DNA of 64,000 nt from Foliamicus sp965115835 (GTDB lineage Bacteria; Pseudomonadota; Gammaproteobacteria; Steroidobacterales; Foliamicaceae): NCBI GenBank assembly GCA_965115835.1, contig OZ220471.1, positions 248,001 to 312,000 on the forward strand, in the 5' to 3' direction. A model generated the notes under the pieces. The model ran no database searches, was not told the DNA's origin, and saw nothing but the letters and a program-made list of their open reading frames with translations. The first letter of the stretch is position 1. Every line of letters starts with the position of its first letter. Made by a program: the position numbers and the translations under genes. This document shows positions 19,401 through 27,491 of this stretch, piece by piece.

Positions 19401-19920
19401 CGGTGACGGCGACGACTCCATGTATGGCGGTGACGGCGCCGACACCCTGTCGGGTGGCGCCGGCAACGACGAGTTGTATGGCGGCGGCGAATGGGACTAC
19501 TACGACGGCGCCGATACTCTGGACGGCGGCGACGGCGACGACCAGTTGTATGGCCGTTTGGGCGACGACACCCTGGACGGCGGTGACGGCGACGACTCCT
19601 TGTATGGCGGCGCTGGCGACGACACCCTGGACGGCGGTGACGGCGACGACCGCTTGTATGGCGGCGCTGGCGACGACACATTCGTTTTCACCAACGACAC
19701 CTCAAGCAGTGGCGATGTCGACGACATCAAGGATTTCAGCGACGGGGACACCATCCAGCTTTCCGGCTTCATCGGCATTGATGACTTCAGCGATCTCGAG
19801 GGCAGGATCACCACGAGATACGGCAGCGAGACAGTCATTGATCTGACGGATGTGGGCGGCGGCCAGATCGTTCTTGAGTACGTGACCCAAGTAGATGCCG
19901 GGGACTTCGATTTCGGGTAA
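16468..19920 (+). CDS. Giant RTX repeat protein, paralog 3
   Basis: 1150 residues, the shortest paralog. The ATG at 16468 is preferred over an in-frame upstream start at 16405 because it follows AAAGGAGACA and matches the other genes' MTQDISRTGG. Order: first roll block and cap, VNTR (162-197, only two units), the block common to all four genes, a linker starting DDDWDGKGAG, further rolls and caps, then a long final run of GDDSLYGGAGDDTLDAGDGD-type repeats (19021-19660), and the same C-terminal secretion-like domain as gene 2, essentially identical in DNA. The very uniform run near 19210-19430 (60-bp period) is a fresh internal expansion. No catalytic domain seen. Confidence 0.9.
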   Translation: MTQDISRTGGAGDDALVGGSGNDTLDGAKGNDTLTGGGGNDTLYGDEGNDTLNGGEGRDNLFGGGGDDTLSGGGGYDNLYGGLGADTFVFAVGDGSARIVDFEEGETIRISGVSGGFAGLVIEQNGANAVIRYGDGDTITLEGVSADSLGEGAFEFVAAENAPNGNDGDGAPQGASDGDAPNGNDGSGAPQGASDGDAPNDDSTGEGALRGGKGADTLDGGSGDDVLRGRKGDDTLNGHGGADTLRGGKGADTLDGGDGDDTLVGGPGNDILYGGDGGDTLSGGAGDDWLYGGGGDDTLIEGGAGNDWLWGEEGNDVLDGGAGNDTLLGRADDDTLTGGVGDDTLTGGAGSDTFVFRSGDGSDTITDFGEGDRIRLDGVSVGFDGLDIRQDGADAVVHYGDGDTITLRGVSADSLGADDFLLPDASPSLPGAEGSPLVQGASQQVTTPLGGASQTLNKSQGASQKVTTPHDDDWDGKGAGAGLIHRGTDGDDTLTGTTTGLADILLGGSGADTLHGRSGDDILHGGLGDDTLHGDSGADILYGGSGADALLGGSGNDILTGGKGADTFVFRARGGNDTITDFESGDRIYLDGVSGGFAALDIRQDGADAIIGYGADGDTIKLLGVKADSLGANGVFNFGSYGRGSAGLTLIDKSGLGDVLKGGPGDDTLYGAGGGKTLHGGSGDDTLHGGSGSDTFYGGPGDDTLYDRLGSSNIMIGGEGNDFLHSGSGADTMEGGAGDDTMEGGWGDDSLNGGAGDDTLEGGGGGDLFIFQAGDGNDTITDFGYGDKIRLMGVSGGFDALDIRQDGDDAIIGYGAGGDTITLLDVQVDSLEDSDFIFDSVGVYELTLTGGAGNDELYGSFGDDSLDGGAGDDQLYGRAGDDSLDGGDGDDQLYAGTGDDSLDGGDGDDDLYGDVGDDTLDAGDGDDSLYGGAGDDTLDAGDGDDSLYGGAGDDTLDAGDGDDSLYGGAGDDTLDAGDGDGDDSMYGGDGADTLSGGAGNDELYGGGEWDYYDGADTLDGGDGDDQLYGRLGDDTLDGGDGDDSLYGGAGDDTLDGGDGDDRLYGGAGDDTFVFTNDTSSSGDVDDIKDFSDGDTIQLSGFIGIDDFSDLEGRITTRYGSETVIDLTDVGGGQIVLEYVTQVDAGDFDFG
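16951..17058 (+). repeat. 54-bp VNTR, 2 units, RTX gene 3
   Basis: Two 54-bp units, the contracted form of the array seen in the three sister genes; flanks are identical to those in gene 4. Confidence 0.93.
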
Positions 19921-19995
19921 ACCGGACCACCCTTGATAGTGCCGCAAGCCGGCAGTCTTTTCCTCCCTACAAACCTCTACAAAGGAGACAAAATA
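19921..19995 (+). promoter_or_regulatory. Short intergenic leader between RTX genes 3 and 4
   Basis: Base-for-base copy of 16393-16467, with the 5-bp hairpin (19940-19944 with 19950-19954), T-run and AAAGGAGACA ribosome site. The identity continues into both flanking genes, pointing to a recent tandem duplication or gene conversion. Confidence 0.5.
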
Positions 19996-22900
19996 ATGAC
20001 GCAGGATATTTCCCGCACTGGCGGCGCCGGTGACGATGCCCTGGTTGGCGGTTCGGGCAACGACACGCTCGATGGCGCCAAGGGCAACGACACGCTCACG
20101 GGCGGTGGCGGCAACGACACGCTGTATGGAGACGAAGGCAACGACACGCTGAACGGAGGTGAGGGCAGGGACAATCTGTTCGGCGGCGGTGGTGACGACA
20201 CGCTGAGCGGCGGCGGTGGCTATGACAACCTTTATGGCGGCTTGGGCGCGGACACCTTCGTGTTTGCGGTGGGGGACGGCTCCGCCCGCATTGTCGACTT
20301 CGAGGAAGGCGAAACCATCCGGATTTCCGGCGTGTCCGGCGGTTTTGCGGGGCTGGTGATCGAGCAGAACGGCGCCAACGCCGTCATCCGCTATGGCGAC
20401 GGCGACACGATCACCCTGGAGGGCGTGTCGGCGGATTCGCTCGGCGAGGGCGCCTTCGAGTTTGTTGCGGCTGAAAACGCCCCGAACGGCAACGATGGCG
20501 ACGGTGCTCCGCAGGGCGCATCGGACGGCGATGCTCCGAACGGCAACGATGGCGACGGCGCTCCGCAAGGCGCATTGGACGGCGACGCTCCGAACGGCAA
20601 CGACGGCAGCGGCGCTCCGCAGGGTGCATCGGACGGCGACGCTCCGAACGGCAACGACGGCAGCGGCGCTCCGCAGGGTGCATCGGACGGCGACGCTCCG
20701 AACGGCAACGACGGCAGCGGCGCTCCGCAGGGTGCATCGGACGGCGATGCTCCGCAGGGCAACGACGGCGATGGCGCTCCGCAGGGCGCATTGGACGGCG
20801 ACGCTCCGAACGGCAACGACGGCAGCGGCGCTCCGCAGGGCGCATCGGACGGCGACGCCACGAACGACGATTCCACCGGCGAGGGCGCGCTGCGCGGCGG
20901 CAAGGGCGCGGACACCCTGGACGGCGGGAGCGGCGATGATGTGTTGAGGGGCCGCAAGGGCGACGATACGCTCAACGGCCACGGGGGCGCCGACACCCTG
21001 CGCGGCGGCAAGGGTGCGGACACCTTGGACGGCGGCGACGGGGATGACACGCTGGTTGGCGGTCCGGGCAACGACATCCTCTACGGTGGCGACGGCGGCG
21101 ACACCCTGTCGGGCGGCGCCGGCGACGACTGGCTGTATGGCGGCGGCGGCGATGACACGCTTATCGAGGGCGGCGCTGGCAACGACTGGCTTTGGGGCGA
21201 AGAGGGCAATGACGTGCTGGACGGCGGCGCGGGTAACGACACCCTGTTGGGCCGCGCCGACGACGACACGCTGACTGGCGGCGTTGGCGACGACACGCTG
21301 ACCGGTGGCGCGGGTTCCGACACCTTCGTGTTTCGTTCGGGAGACGGCAGCGACACCATTACCGATTTCGGGGAAGGCGACCGGATTCGTCTTGACGGGG
21401 TCTCGGTTGGCTTCGATGGGCTGGATATCCGTCAGGACGGCGCCGATGCCGTGGTTCATTACGGCGACGGCGACACGATCACCCTGCGGGGCGTTTCAGC
21501 GGATTCCTTGGGCAAAGAAGACTTTTTGCTTCCCGACGCCAGCCCAAATCTTCCTGGCGCCCAGGAAAGCTCCCTCGCGCAAGGCGCCAGTCAGAAGGCA
21601 GCGACTCCCTTGGGCGGTACCAGTCAGACTCCAAACAAGGCGAAAGGCGGCATCCTGAATATCGGCGACGATGCCTGGGATGGCACGGGTATCGGGGGCC
21701 GCCCCATCCATAGAGGCACCGACGGCGACGACACCATTAGCGGGTCCGGCAACCTGCTCGGCGGCAAGGGCGACGACACCCTATATGGCGGATCAGGCTA
21801 TGACATCCTGCATGGAGGCTCGGGCGTCGACCACTTGTATGGTGAAAGGGGCGACGACTACTTGTTTGGAGGCTCGGGCGACGACTACTTGTATGGCCAA
21901 GACGGCGACGACTCTTCGTCTGGCGGTGACGGCGACGACACCCTGGACGGCGGTGAGGGCGACGACAGGTTGTATGGCCAAGACGGCGACGACACGCTGA
22001 ACAGCGGTTTGGGCGATGACTACCTGTCTGGCGGTGAGGGCGACGACATGCTAGAAGGCGGCGCGGGTTCCGACGTGTTTTGGTTTCGGTCGGGAGACGG
22101 CAGCGACACCATTACCGATTTCGGGGAAGGCGACAGGATTCATCTCCACGGGGTCTCGGTTGTTGGCTTGGAGAGGGTGGATATCCGTCAGAACGGCGCC
22201 GACACGATTATCCGCTACGGCACTGATGGCGATGCGATCACGTTACTGGATGTGCAGGCGGACTCCCTTGACAACAGCGATTTCATCCTCGACAAAACCT
22301 TGTATGTGTATGGCGGCCCTGGCGACGACACGCTGTCGGGCGGCGGTGGCGACGACACCTTGTATGGCGGCGATGGCGACGACACGCTGGACGGCGGTGA
22401 GGGCGGCGACGGGCTGTTGGGCGGCGATGGCGACGACACGCTGGAAGGCGGTTTGGGCGACGACGGGTTGTCTGGCGGTTTGGGCGACGACACCCTGAAC
22501 GGCGGCGCTGGCGCCGACTCCTTGTATGGCGACGCTGGCGCCGACACCCTGGACGGCGGTGACGGCGCCGACTCCTTGTATGGCGGCGCTGGCGCCGACA
22601 CGCTGTCGGGTGGCGCTGGCGACGACAGGTTGTATGGCGGTTTGAGCGACGACACCCTGAACAGCGGGGGTGGCGACGACACGCTGGAAGGCGGGGGTGG
22701 CGACGACACGCTGGAAGGCGGCGCGGGTTCCGACACCTTCATGTTTCGGTCGGGAGACGGCAGCGACACCATTGCCGATTTCGGGGAAGGCGACAGGATT
22801 CGTCTCCACGGGGTCTCGGGTGGCTTCGAGGGGCTGGATATCCGTCAGAACGGCACCGACACGATTATCCGCTACGGCACTGATGGCGATGCGATCACGT

Positions 22901-23871
22901 TACTGGATGTGCAGGCGGACTCCCTTGACAACAGCGATTTCAATTTCATCCTCGACAAAACCTTGTATGGCGGCCCTGGCGCCGACACGCTGTCGGGTGG
23001 TGACGGCGACGACACCTTGTATGGCGGCGAGGGCGACGACACCTTGGACGGCGGCGAGGGCGCCGACTCCTTGTATGGCGGCGCTGGCGCCGACACGCTG
23101 TCGGGTGGCGCCGGCAACGACCAGTTGTATGGCGGCGGCGAAAATGACTACTACGACGGCGCCGACACGCTGTCGGGTGGCGCCGGCAACGACCAGTTGT
23201 ATGGCCGTTTGGGTGACGACACCTTGGACGGCGGCGCTGGCGCCGACACCTTGTATGGCGACGCTGGCGCCGACTCCTTGGACGGCGGTGACGGCGCCGA
23301 CTCCTTGTATGGCGGCGAGGGCGACGACACCTTGGACGGCGGCGAGGGCGACGACTCCTTGTGTGGCAACGAGGGCGCCGACACCCTGAACGGCGGCGAC
23401 GGCGACGACGAGTTGTATGGGAACAACGAAGACATCGACGGCGTCGGTGTCGGCGGCGGCGCCGACACCCTGAACGGCGGCGACGGCGACGACTTCTTGT
23501 ATGGCGGCGGTGGCGACGACAGGTTGTATGGCGGTTCGGGCGACGACAGGTTGAATGGCGGCTGGGGCGCCGACACTCTGGACGGCGGTTCGGGTGACGA
23601 CTCCTTCTGGGGTGGCACTGGCGACGACACATTCGTTTTTACCAACGACGCCTCAAGCAGTGGCGATGTCGACAAGATCAAGGATTTCAGCGACGACGAC
23701 ACCATCCAACTTTCCGGCTTCACCGGCATAGACGACTTCAGCGATCTCGAGGGCAGGATCACCACGAGATACGGCAGCGAAACAGTCATTGATCTGACGG
23801 ATGTGGGTGGCGGGCTGATCGTCCTTAAGGGCATGCCCGAGCTAGATGCCGGGGACTTCGATTTCGGATAA
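19996..23871 (+). CDS. Giant RTX repeat protein, paralog 4
   Basis: 1291 residues. The first 500 or so residues match paralogs 1 and 3 almost exactly apart from VNTR length (seven units, residues 162-287). After a diverged linker (ASQKAATPLGGTSQTPNK, then DDAWDGTGIGG) the protein has its own rolls and three later cap modules, including a WFRSGDGSDTITDF variant. The final secretion-like domain ends ELDAGDFDFG and is more like that of paralog 1 than of 2 and 3; the 3' flank (ACCGGACAAACTTTGATTGA) also matches that of gene 1. This suggests genes 1 and 4 keep the old outer boundary of the array. Start chosen at the AAAGGAGACA-linked ATG. Confidence 0.9.
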   Translation: MTQDISRTGGAGDDALVGGSGNDTLDGAKGNDTLTGGGGNDTLYGDEGNDTLNGGEGRDNLFGGGGDDTLSGGGGYDNLYGGLGADTFVFAVGDGSARIVDFEEGETIRISGVSGGFAGLVIEQNGANAVIRYGDGDTITLEGVSADSLGEGAFEFVAAENAPNGNDGDGAPQGASDGDAPNGNDGDGAPQGALDGDAPNGNDGSGAPQGASDGDAPNGNDGSGAPQGASDGDAPNGNDGSGAPQGASDGDAPQGNDGDGAPQGALDGDAPNGNDGSGAPQGASDGDATNDDSTGEGALRGGKGADTLDGGSGDDVLRGRKGDDTLNGHGGADTLRGGKGADTLDGGDGDDTLVGGPGNDILYGGDGGDTLSGGAGDDWLYGGGGDDTLIEGGAGNDWLWGEEGNDVLDGGAGNDTLLGRADDDTLTGGVGDDTLTGGAGSDTFVFRSGDGSDTITDFGEGDRIRLDGVSVGFDGLDIRQDGADAVVHYGDGDTITLRGVSADSLGKEDFLLPDASPNLPGAQESSLAQGASQKAATPLGGTSQTPNKAKGGILNIGDDAWDGTGIGGRPIHRGTDGDDTISGSGNLLGGKGDDTLYGGSGYDILHGGSGVDHLYGERGDDYLFGGSGDDYLYGQDGDDSSSGGDGDDTLDGGEGDDRLYGQDGDDTLNSGLGDDYLSGGEGDDMLEGGAGSDVFWFRSGDGSDTITDFGEGDRIHLHGVSVVGLERVDIRQNGADTIIRYGTDGDAITLLDVQADSLDNSDFILDKTLYVYGGPGDDTLSGGGGDDTLYGGDGDDTLDGGEGGDGLLGGDGDDTLEGGLGDDGLSGGLGDDTLNGGAGADSLYGDAGADTLDGGDGADSLYGGAGADTLSGGAGDDRLYGGLSDDTLNSGGGDDTLEGGGGDDTLEGGAGSDTFMFRSGDGSDTIADFGEGDRIRLHGVSGGFEGLDIRQNGTDTIIRYGTDGDAITLLDVQADSLDNSDFNFILDKTLYGGPGADTLSGGDGDDTLYGGEGDDTLDGGEGADSLYGGAGADTLSGGAGNDQLYGGGENDYYDGADTLSGGAGNDQLYGRLGDDTLDGGAGADTLYGDAGADSLDGGDGADSLYGGEGDDTLDGGEGDDSLCGNEGADTLNGGDGDDELYGNNEDIDGVGVGGGADTLNGGDGDDFLYGGGGDDRLYGGSGDDRLNGGWGADTLDGGSGDDSFWGGTGDDTFVFTNDASSSGDVDKIKDFSDDDTIQLSGFTGIDDFSDLEGRITTRYGSETVIDLTDVGGGLIVLKGMPELDAGDFDFG
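20479..20856 (+). repeat. 54-bp VNTR, 7 units, RTX gene 4
   Basis: Seven 54-bp units, the longest array. Units 3-5 are almost identical at DNA level (the GSGAPQGASDGD variant), which is the signature of recent unit amplification. Confidence 0.95.
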
Positions 23872-23924
23872 ACCGGACAAACTTTGATTGAGTCCGCCCG
23901 GGGTTTTCCAAGGGGAAGTTTCGT

Positions 23925-24212
23925 TCTGGAATCTGGGGTTCGGCGTCCTGATGCGCGACGCGCACGCCTACAAGCCGCTGCTCCATGTCGCCGGCAAGCT
24001 CGTCGCCACCGTCCGGCCTGTGCTTCTGAACGACGGCGAGAAGAAGGTCGTCGAGGCGCTGACCGATCTGGGCGAAGCGCGGCGACCCCTGCCTGCAGGA
24101 GCGGGAGTTGTTCCTGATCCGCAACATGAGCCGCGGCCACGGCGTCTCTTTCTTCGAGGACCACGCCTATTACCCGGATTTCATTGTCTGGCTGGCGAAG
24201 GGGGAAGACCAC
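23925..24212 (+). pseudogene. C-terminal scrap of a type III restriction (Res) subunit
   Basis: Reads as the tail of a type III Res helicase/nuclease: YKPLLHVAGK, then VRPVLLNDGEKKVVEALTDL, then after a one-base frameshift near 24068, ERELFLIRNMSRGHGVSFFE and YYPDFIVWLAKG. Homologous proteins continue past this point; here the similarity ends near 24212 and a TAG follows at 24258. It lies just after RTX gene 4 and mirrors the Mod 5' fragment on the other side of the array. Confidence 0.75.
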
Positions 24213-24373
24213 TTGATAAACATAGCTCTTGTTTCATCTTTATATAGCCTTTCAATATAGCGGGAAAAACCGTAGTATTTAGAGCCGTCGTTTTGCAAGC
24301 GGAAAAAGCCAGAAAACAAGGATCGCTTTTGCATCCTTGGCAGCAAAAAGCAATTCACTTTTTTGGGGAGACT

Positions 24374-26524
24374 ATGGCGCAACCGGTCAAGTTGGCAACA
24401 TTCGGAGAAGGCCGCGAGGAGATTGCCTTGCAGCCCGCCTCCCTCGATATCTGGGACTCCAAATATCGCCTCAAGACCAAGAAAGGAGAAGTGCTCGACA
24501 GGGAAGTTCACGACACCTATGCGCGGGTGGCGCGCACGCTGGCCGCAGTGGAGTCCGAAGACGTCCGCGAGAAGTGGTATCAATCCTTTCTCTGGGCCCT
24601 GACCCACGGCGCCGTCCCGGCCGGGCGGATCGTTTCCAACGCCGGCGCGCAGGAGCACAAGCCGGCCACCTCCACCATCAATTGCACCGTATCCGGCACC
24701 GTGCGCGACTCCATGAACAGTATTCTGGAGATGGCGCACGAGGCCGGGCTGACGCTCAAGGCCGGCTGCGGCATCGGCTACGAGTTCTCCACGCTGCGCC
24801 CGCGGGGCGCGTACGTGGCCGGCGCCGGCGCCTACACCTCCGGGCCGCTGTCGTTCATGGACATCTACGACCGGGTCTGCTTTACGGTGTCGTCTGCGGG
24901 CGGGCGGCGCGGCGCGCAGATGGGCACCTTCGATGTGGGCCACCCGGACGTCAGGGAGTTCATCACCGCCAAGCGCGAGGACGGGCGGCTGCGCCAGTTC
25001 AATCTGTCGCTGATGATTACCGACGAGTTCATGAAAGCCGTGGAAGCCGGGAGCGAATGGGTCCTGGCCTTCCCGCTGGAACCCTCCGAAGCCGAGGAAG
25101 ACGGCATCGATCTCGGCGACGCCGCCAGGGTGATCTGGCGCGATTGGCCGGTCACGAAGGGTTATATCCGCGACCGGGAAGGGCGGGTGGCCTGCAAGGT
25201 GTACGGATCGCTGCCGGCGCCCGAGTTGTTCGATCTCATCATGCGCTCCACCTATGATTTCGCCGAACCCGGCTTCATCCTCATCGACCGCGTCAACGAG
25301 ATGAACAACAACTGGTACGTGGAGAACATCCGCGCCACCAACCCTTGCGGCGAGCAGCCGCTGCCGCCGTACGGCGCCTGCCTGCTGGGCTCGGTCAACC
25401 TGACCCGCTTCGTGCGCCGGCCATTCACCGAAGGGGCGTCCTTCGACTGGGAGGAGTTCAACGAGGTGGTGGCGGTGTTCACGCGCATGCTCGACAACGT
25501 GGTGGAGATCAACGGTCTGCCCCTGGGCAGTCAGGTTGGCGAAATCATGCGCAAGCGGCGCCACGGCATGGGTTTTCTGGGGCTGGGGTCGGCGCTCGCC
25601 ATGCTGCGCATGCGCTACGGCGGCGCCGGGTCCCGGGAGTTCACCGAACGGGTGGCGCGCGAGCTGGCGCTGACCGGCTGGCGGGTGGGCCTGGAGCTGG
25701 CCCGCGAGAAAGGCCCGGCGCCCATCATGGACGAGGCGTTCGAGGTAACGCCGCAAATGCTGCGCCGCCGCCCGGAAATGGTCGAAGACGGCGTCAAGGC
25801 CGGCGACCGGCTGCCGGGCAGGGTGCTGATGGCGCGCTACTCCCGCTACATGCAGCAGGCGGCCCTGGAGGACCCGGAGCTGGTGGAGGCCATCGCTGCC
25901 GAGGGCGCGCGATTTACCCACCATTCCTCGATCGCGCCCACCGGCACCATTTCGCTGTCGCTGGGGAATAACGCCAGCAACGGCATCGAGCCGAGCTTCG
26001 CGCACCGCTACTTCCGCAACGTCATCCGGGAAGGCCGAAAGACCAAGGAAAAGGTTGCCGTGTATTCCTGCGAGCTGCTGGCCTACCGCGAACAGGTCAA
26101 TCCCGACGCCGACCCGGAAGGCGAGGGCGATACGGCTCTGCCCGATTATTTCGTGACCGCCGACGACGTATCGCCGTCGGAGCATGTCGCCATTCAGGCG
26201 GCTGCGCAGAAATGGGTGGATTCATCCATTTCCAAGACCGCCAACGTGCCTTCGGACTATCCCTACGAACGCTTCAAGGACATCTACATCAAGGCCTGGA
26301 AGAGCGGGCTCAAGGGCTGCACCACTTTCCGCTTCAACCCCAGCGCCTTTCAGGGCGTGCTGGTGAAGGAGAAGGACCTGAAGAGCACCTTCTACGTGTT
26401 CCAGCTCGAAGATGGCAGCGAGGTGAAGTGCGCCGGCGATGAGGAAGTCGAATACGACGGCCAGACGCACACCGCCGCCAACCTCTTCGACGCACTCAAG
26501 GAGGGCTACTACGGCAGATTCTAA
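24374..26524 (+). CDS. nrdJa: Adenosylcobalamin-dependent ribonucleotide reductase, catalytic part
   Basis: 716-residue catalytic subunit of class II ribonucleotide reductase, which makes deoxyribonucleotides using coenzyme B12 and needs no oxygen. Visible landmarks are the first redox cysteine (Cys104 in STINCTVSG), the thiyl-radical site Cys325 with Glu327 (NPCGEQ), and HHSSIAPTGTISLSLGNNASNGIEPSF. The protein stops before the C-terminal cysteine-rich tail, which is supplied by the separate gene at 26682-27491, the arrangement known as nrdJa/nrdJb in Pseudomonas. Start at 24374 follows GGGGAG. Upstream is an AT-rich stretch with a 7-bp hairpin (24317-24323 with 24333-24339) just before the ribosome site; I see no B12 riboswitch. 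Confidence 0.95.
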   Translation: MAQPVKLATFGEGREEIALQPASLDIWDSKYRLKTKKGEVLDREVHDTYARVARTLAAVESEDVREKWYQSFLWALTHGAVPAGRIVSNAGAQEHKPATSTINCTVSGTVRDSMNSILEMAHEAGLTLKAGCGIGYEFSTLRPRGAYVAGAGAYTSGPLSFMDIYDRVCFTVSSAGGRRGAQMGTFDVGHPDVREFITAKREDGRLRQFNLSLMITDEFMKAVEAGSEWVLAFPLEPSEAEEDGIDLGDAARVIWRDWPVTKGYIRDREGRVACKVYGSLPAPELFDLIMRSTYDFAEPGFILIDRVNEMNNNWYVENIRATNPCGEQPLPPYGACLLGSVNLTRFVRRPFTEGASFDWEEFNEVVAVFTRMLDNVVEINGLPLGSQVGEIMRKRRHGMGFLGLGSALAMLRMRYGGAGSREFTERVARELALTGWRVGLELAREKGPAPIMDEAFEVTPQMLRRRPEMVEDGVKAGDRLPGRVLMARYSRYMQQAALEDPELVEAIAAEGARFTHHSSIAPTGTISLSLGNNASNGIEPSFAHRYFRNVIREGRKTKEKVAVYSCELLAYREQVNPDADPEGEGDTALPDYFVTADDVSPSEHVAIQAAAQKWVDSSISKTANVPSDYPYERFKDIYIKAWKSGLKGCTTFRFNPSAFQGVLVKEKDLKSTFYVFQLEDGSEVKCAGDEEVEYDGQTHTAANLFDALKEGYYGRF

Positions 26525-26681
26525 AACGGGTCGCCTTCACGACCAGTCACGGCCTTTTTCGCCCCTTCCTTGCCGGGCAGGGGCGGGCAAGGGCGGATTC
26601 GTGCGTATTCCGGCCAGGGAGAGGCTCGAAAACCCGCCCGAACTCAAGGCGCGCCATAACAAGTTTTCCGGGACCTACACC

Positions 26682-27491
26682 ATGGCCGAATCCCCAAGAC
26701 GAATTTCCGAAAAGATCGTGGGCTATCGCGTCGAGCGAGCCGGGGCTGCCTCCGAGGCCCCTGCCGGCGCCGTTTCCGAGGCAGCGGCCCGGGCGCCGGA
26801 GCCCGCCGCGCCGCGAGCCGCCGCCGCCGCGCCGCCGAACCCGGCCCCGGGAGAAGCGCCTTTCGCGCGGCCCCCGGACGGCGATGACGACGGCAAGGTG
26901 GTGCGCATGCACGAGGGGCTGGAGCGGCCCTCGCGCCTGGAAGGCACCACCTACAAGGTCAAGACCCCGGTGTCGGATCACGCCATGTACGTGACCATCA
27001 ACGACATCGTCCTGAACGAGGGCACGCCCGACGAGCGCCGCCGGCCGTTCGAGATTTTCATCAACTCCAAGAACCTCGATCACTACCAGTGGATCGTGGC
27101 GCTGACCCGGGTGATGTCCGCCGTATTCCGCAAGGGCGGCGATGTGGCTTTCCTGGTGGACGAGCTCAAGGCCGTATTCGATCCGCGCGGCGGCTACTGG
27201 AAGGCCGGGGGCGTGTATATGCCCTCCATCATCGCCGAGTTGGGTTGCGTGGTGGGCGAGCACCTCGAGAATATCGGCTTGCTGGGTCGCTATCCACTGG
27301 ACGATGCGCAGCGTCATGTGCTGGACGCCAAGCGTCAGGACTACGAGGACGCGCACCGCCAGAAGGACGCCTTCGCCAAGGCCGGCTTTCCCGCCGGCGC
27401 GCAACTCTGCGGGCGCTGCCACACCGCTGCCGTGGTCATGATGGATGGCTGTCTGACCTGCCTGAACTGCGGCGATTCGAAGTGCAACTAG
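26682..27491 (+). CDS. nrdJb: Class II ribonucleotide reductase, C-terminal subunit
   Basis: 269 residues. Opens RRISEKIVGYRVE, then an alanine/proline-rich linker (about 25-75), then the conserved domain (TTYKVKTPVSDHAMYVTIND, NSKNLDHYQWIVALTRVMSAVFRKGGD) and a cysteine-rich end with CGRC, CLTC, NCGDSKC motifs that re-reduces the active site. Separated from nrdJa by 157 bp. The final codons AAC-TAG carry the target site of the downstream insertion sequence: the element duplicated CTAG on insertion, so the stop codon survives intact. ATG at 26682 is the likeliest start, although the frame is open further upstream. Confidence 0.92.
   Translation: MAESPRRISEKIVGYRVERAGAASEAPAGAVSEAAARAPEPAAPRAAAAAPPNPAPGEAPFARPPDGDDDGKVVRMHEGLERPSRLEGTTYKVKTPVSDHAMYVTINDIVLNEGTPDERRRPFEIFINSKNLDHYQWIVALTRVMSAVFRKGGDVAFLVDELKAVFDPRGGYWKAGGVYMPSIIAELGCVVGEHLENIGLLGRYPLDDAQRHVLDAKRQDYEDAHRQKDAFAKAGFPAGAQLCGRCHTAAVVMMDGCLTCLNCGDSKCN

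Noticed and set aside
6308..23630. Very long open frames on the minus strand and in other plus frames across the RTX array (for example 11047-13308 and 19702-21459)
   Set aside because: They mirror the GC-rich repeat codons of the RTX genes, are monotonous (RGVAVRCALRSA, PSPPSRVSSP), have no ribosome sites and shift with the repeats. They are shadows.
24213..24373. Cobalamin riboswitch or NrdR boxes before nrdJa
   Set aside because: The region is AT-rich and has one small hairpin, but no B12-box sequence; the TATATAG/AATATAG strings are too weak for an NrdR call.
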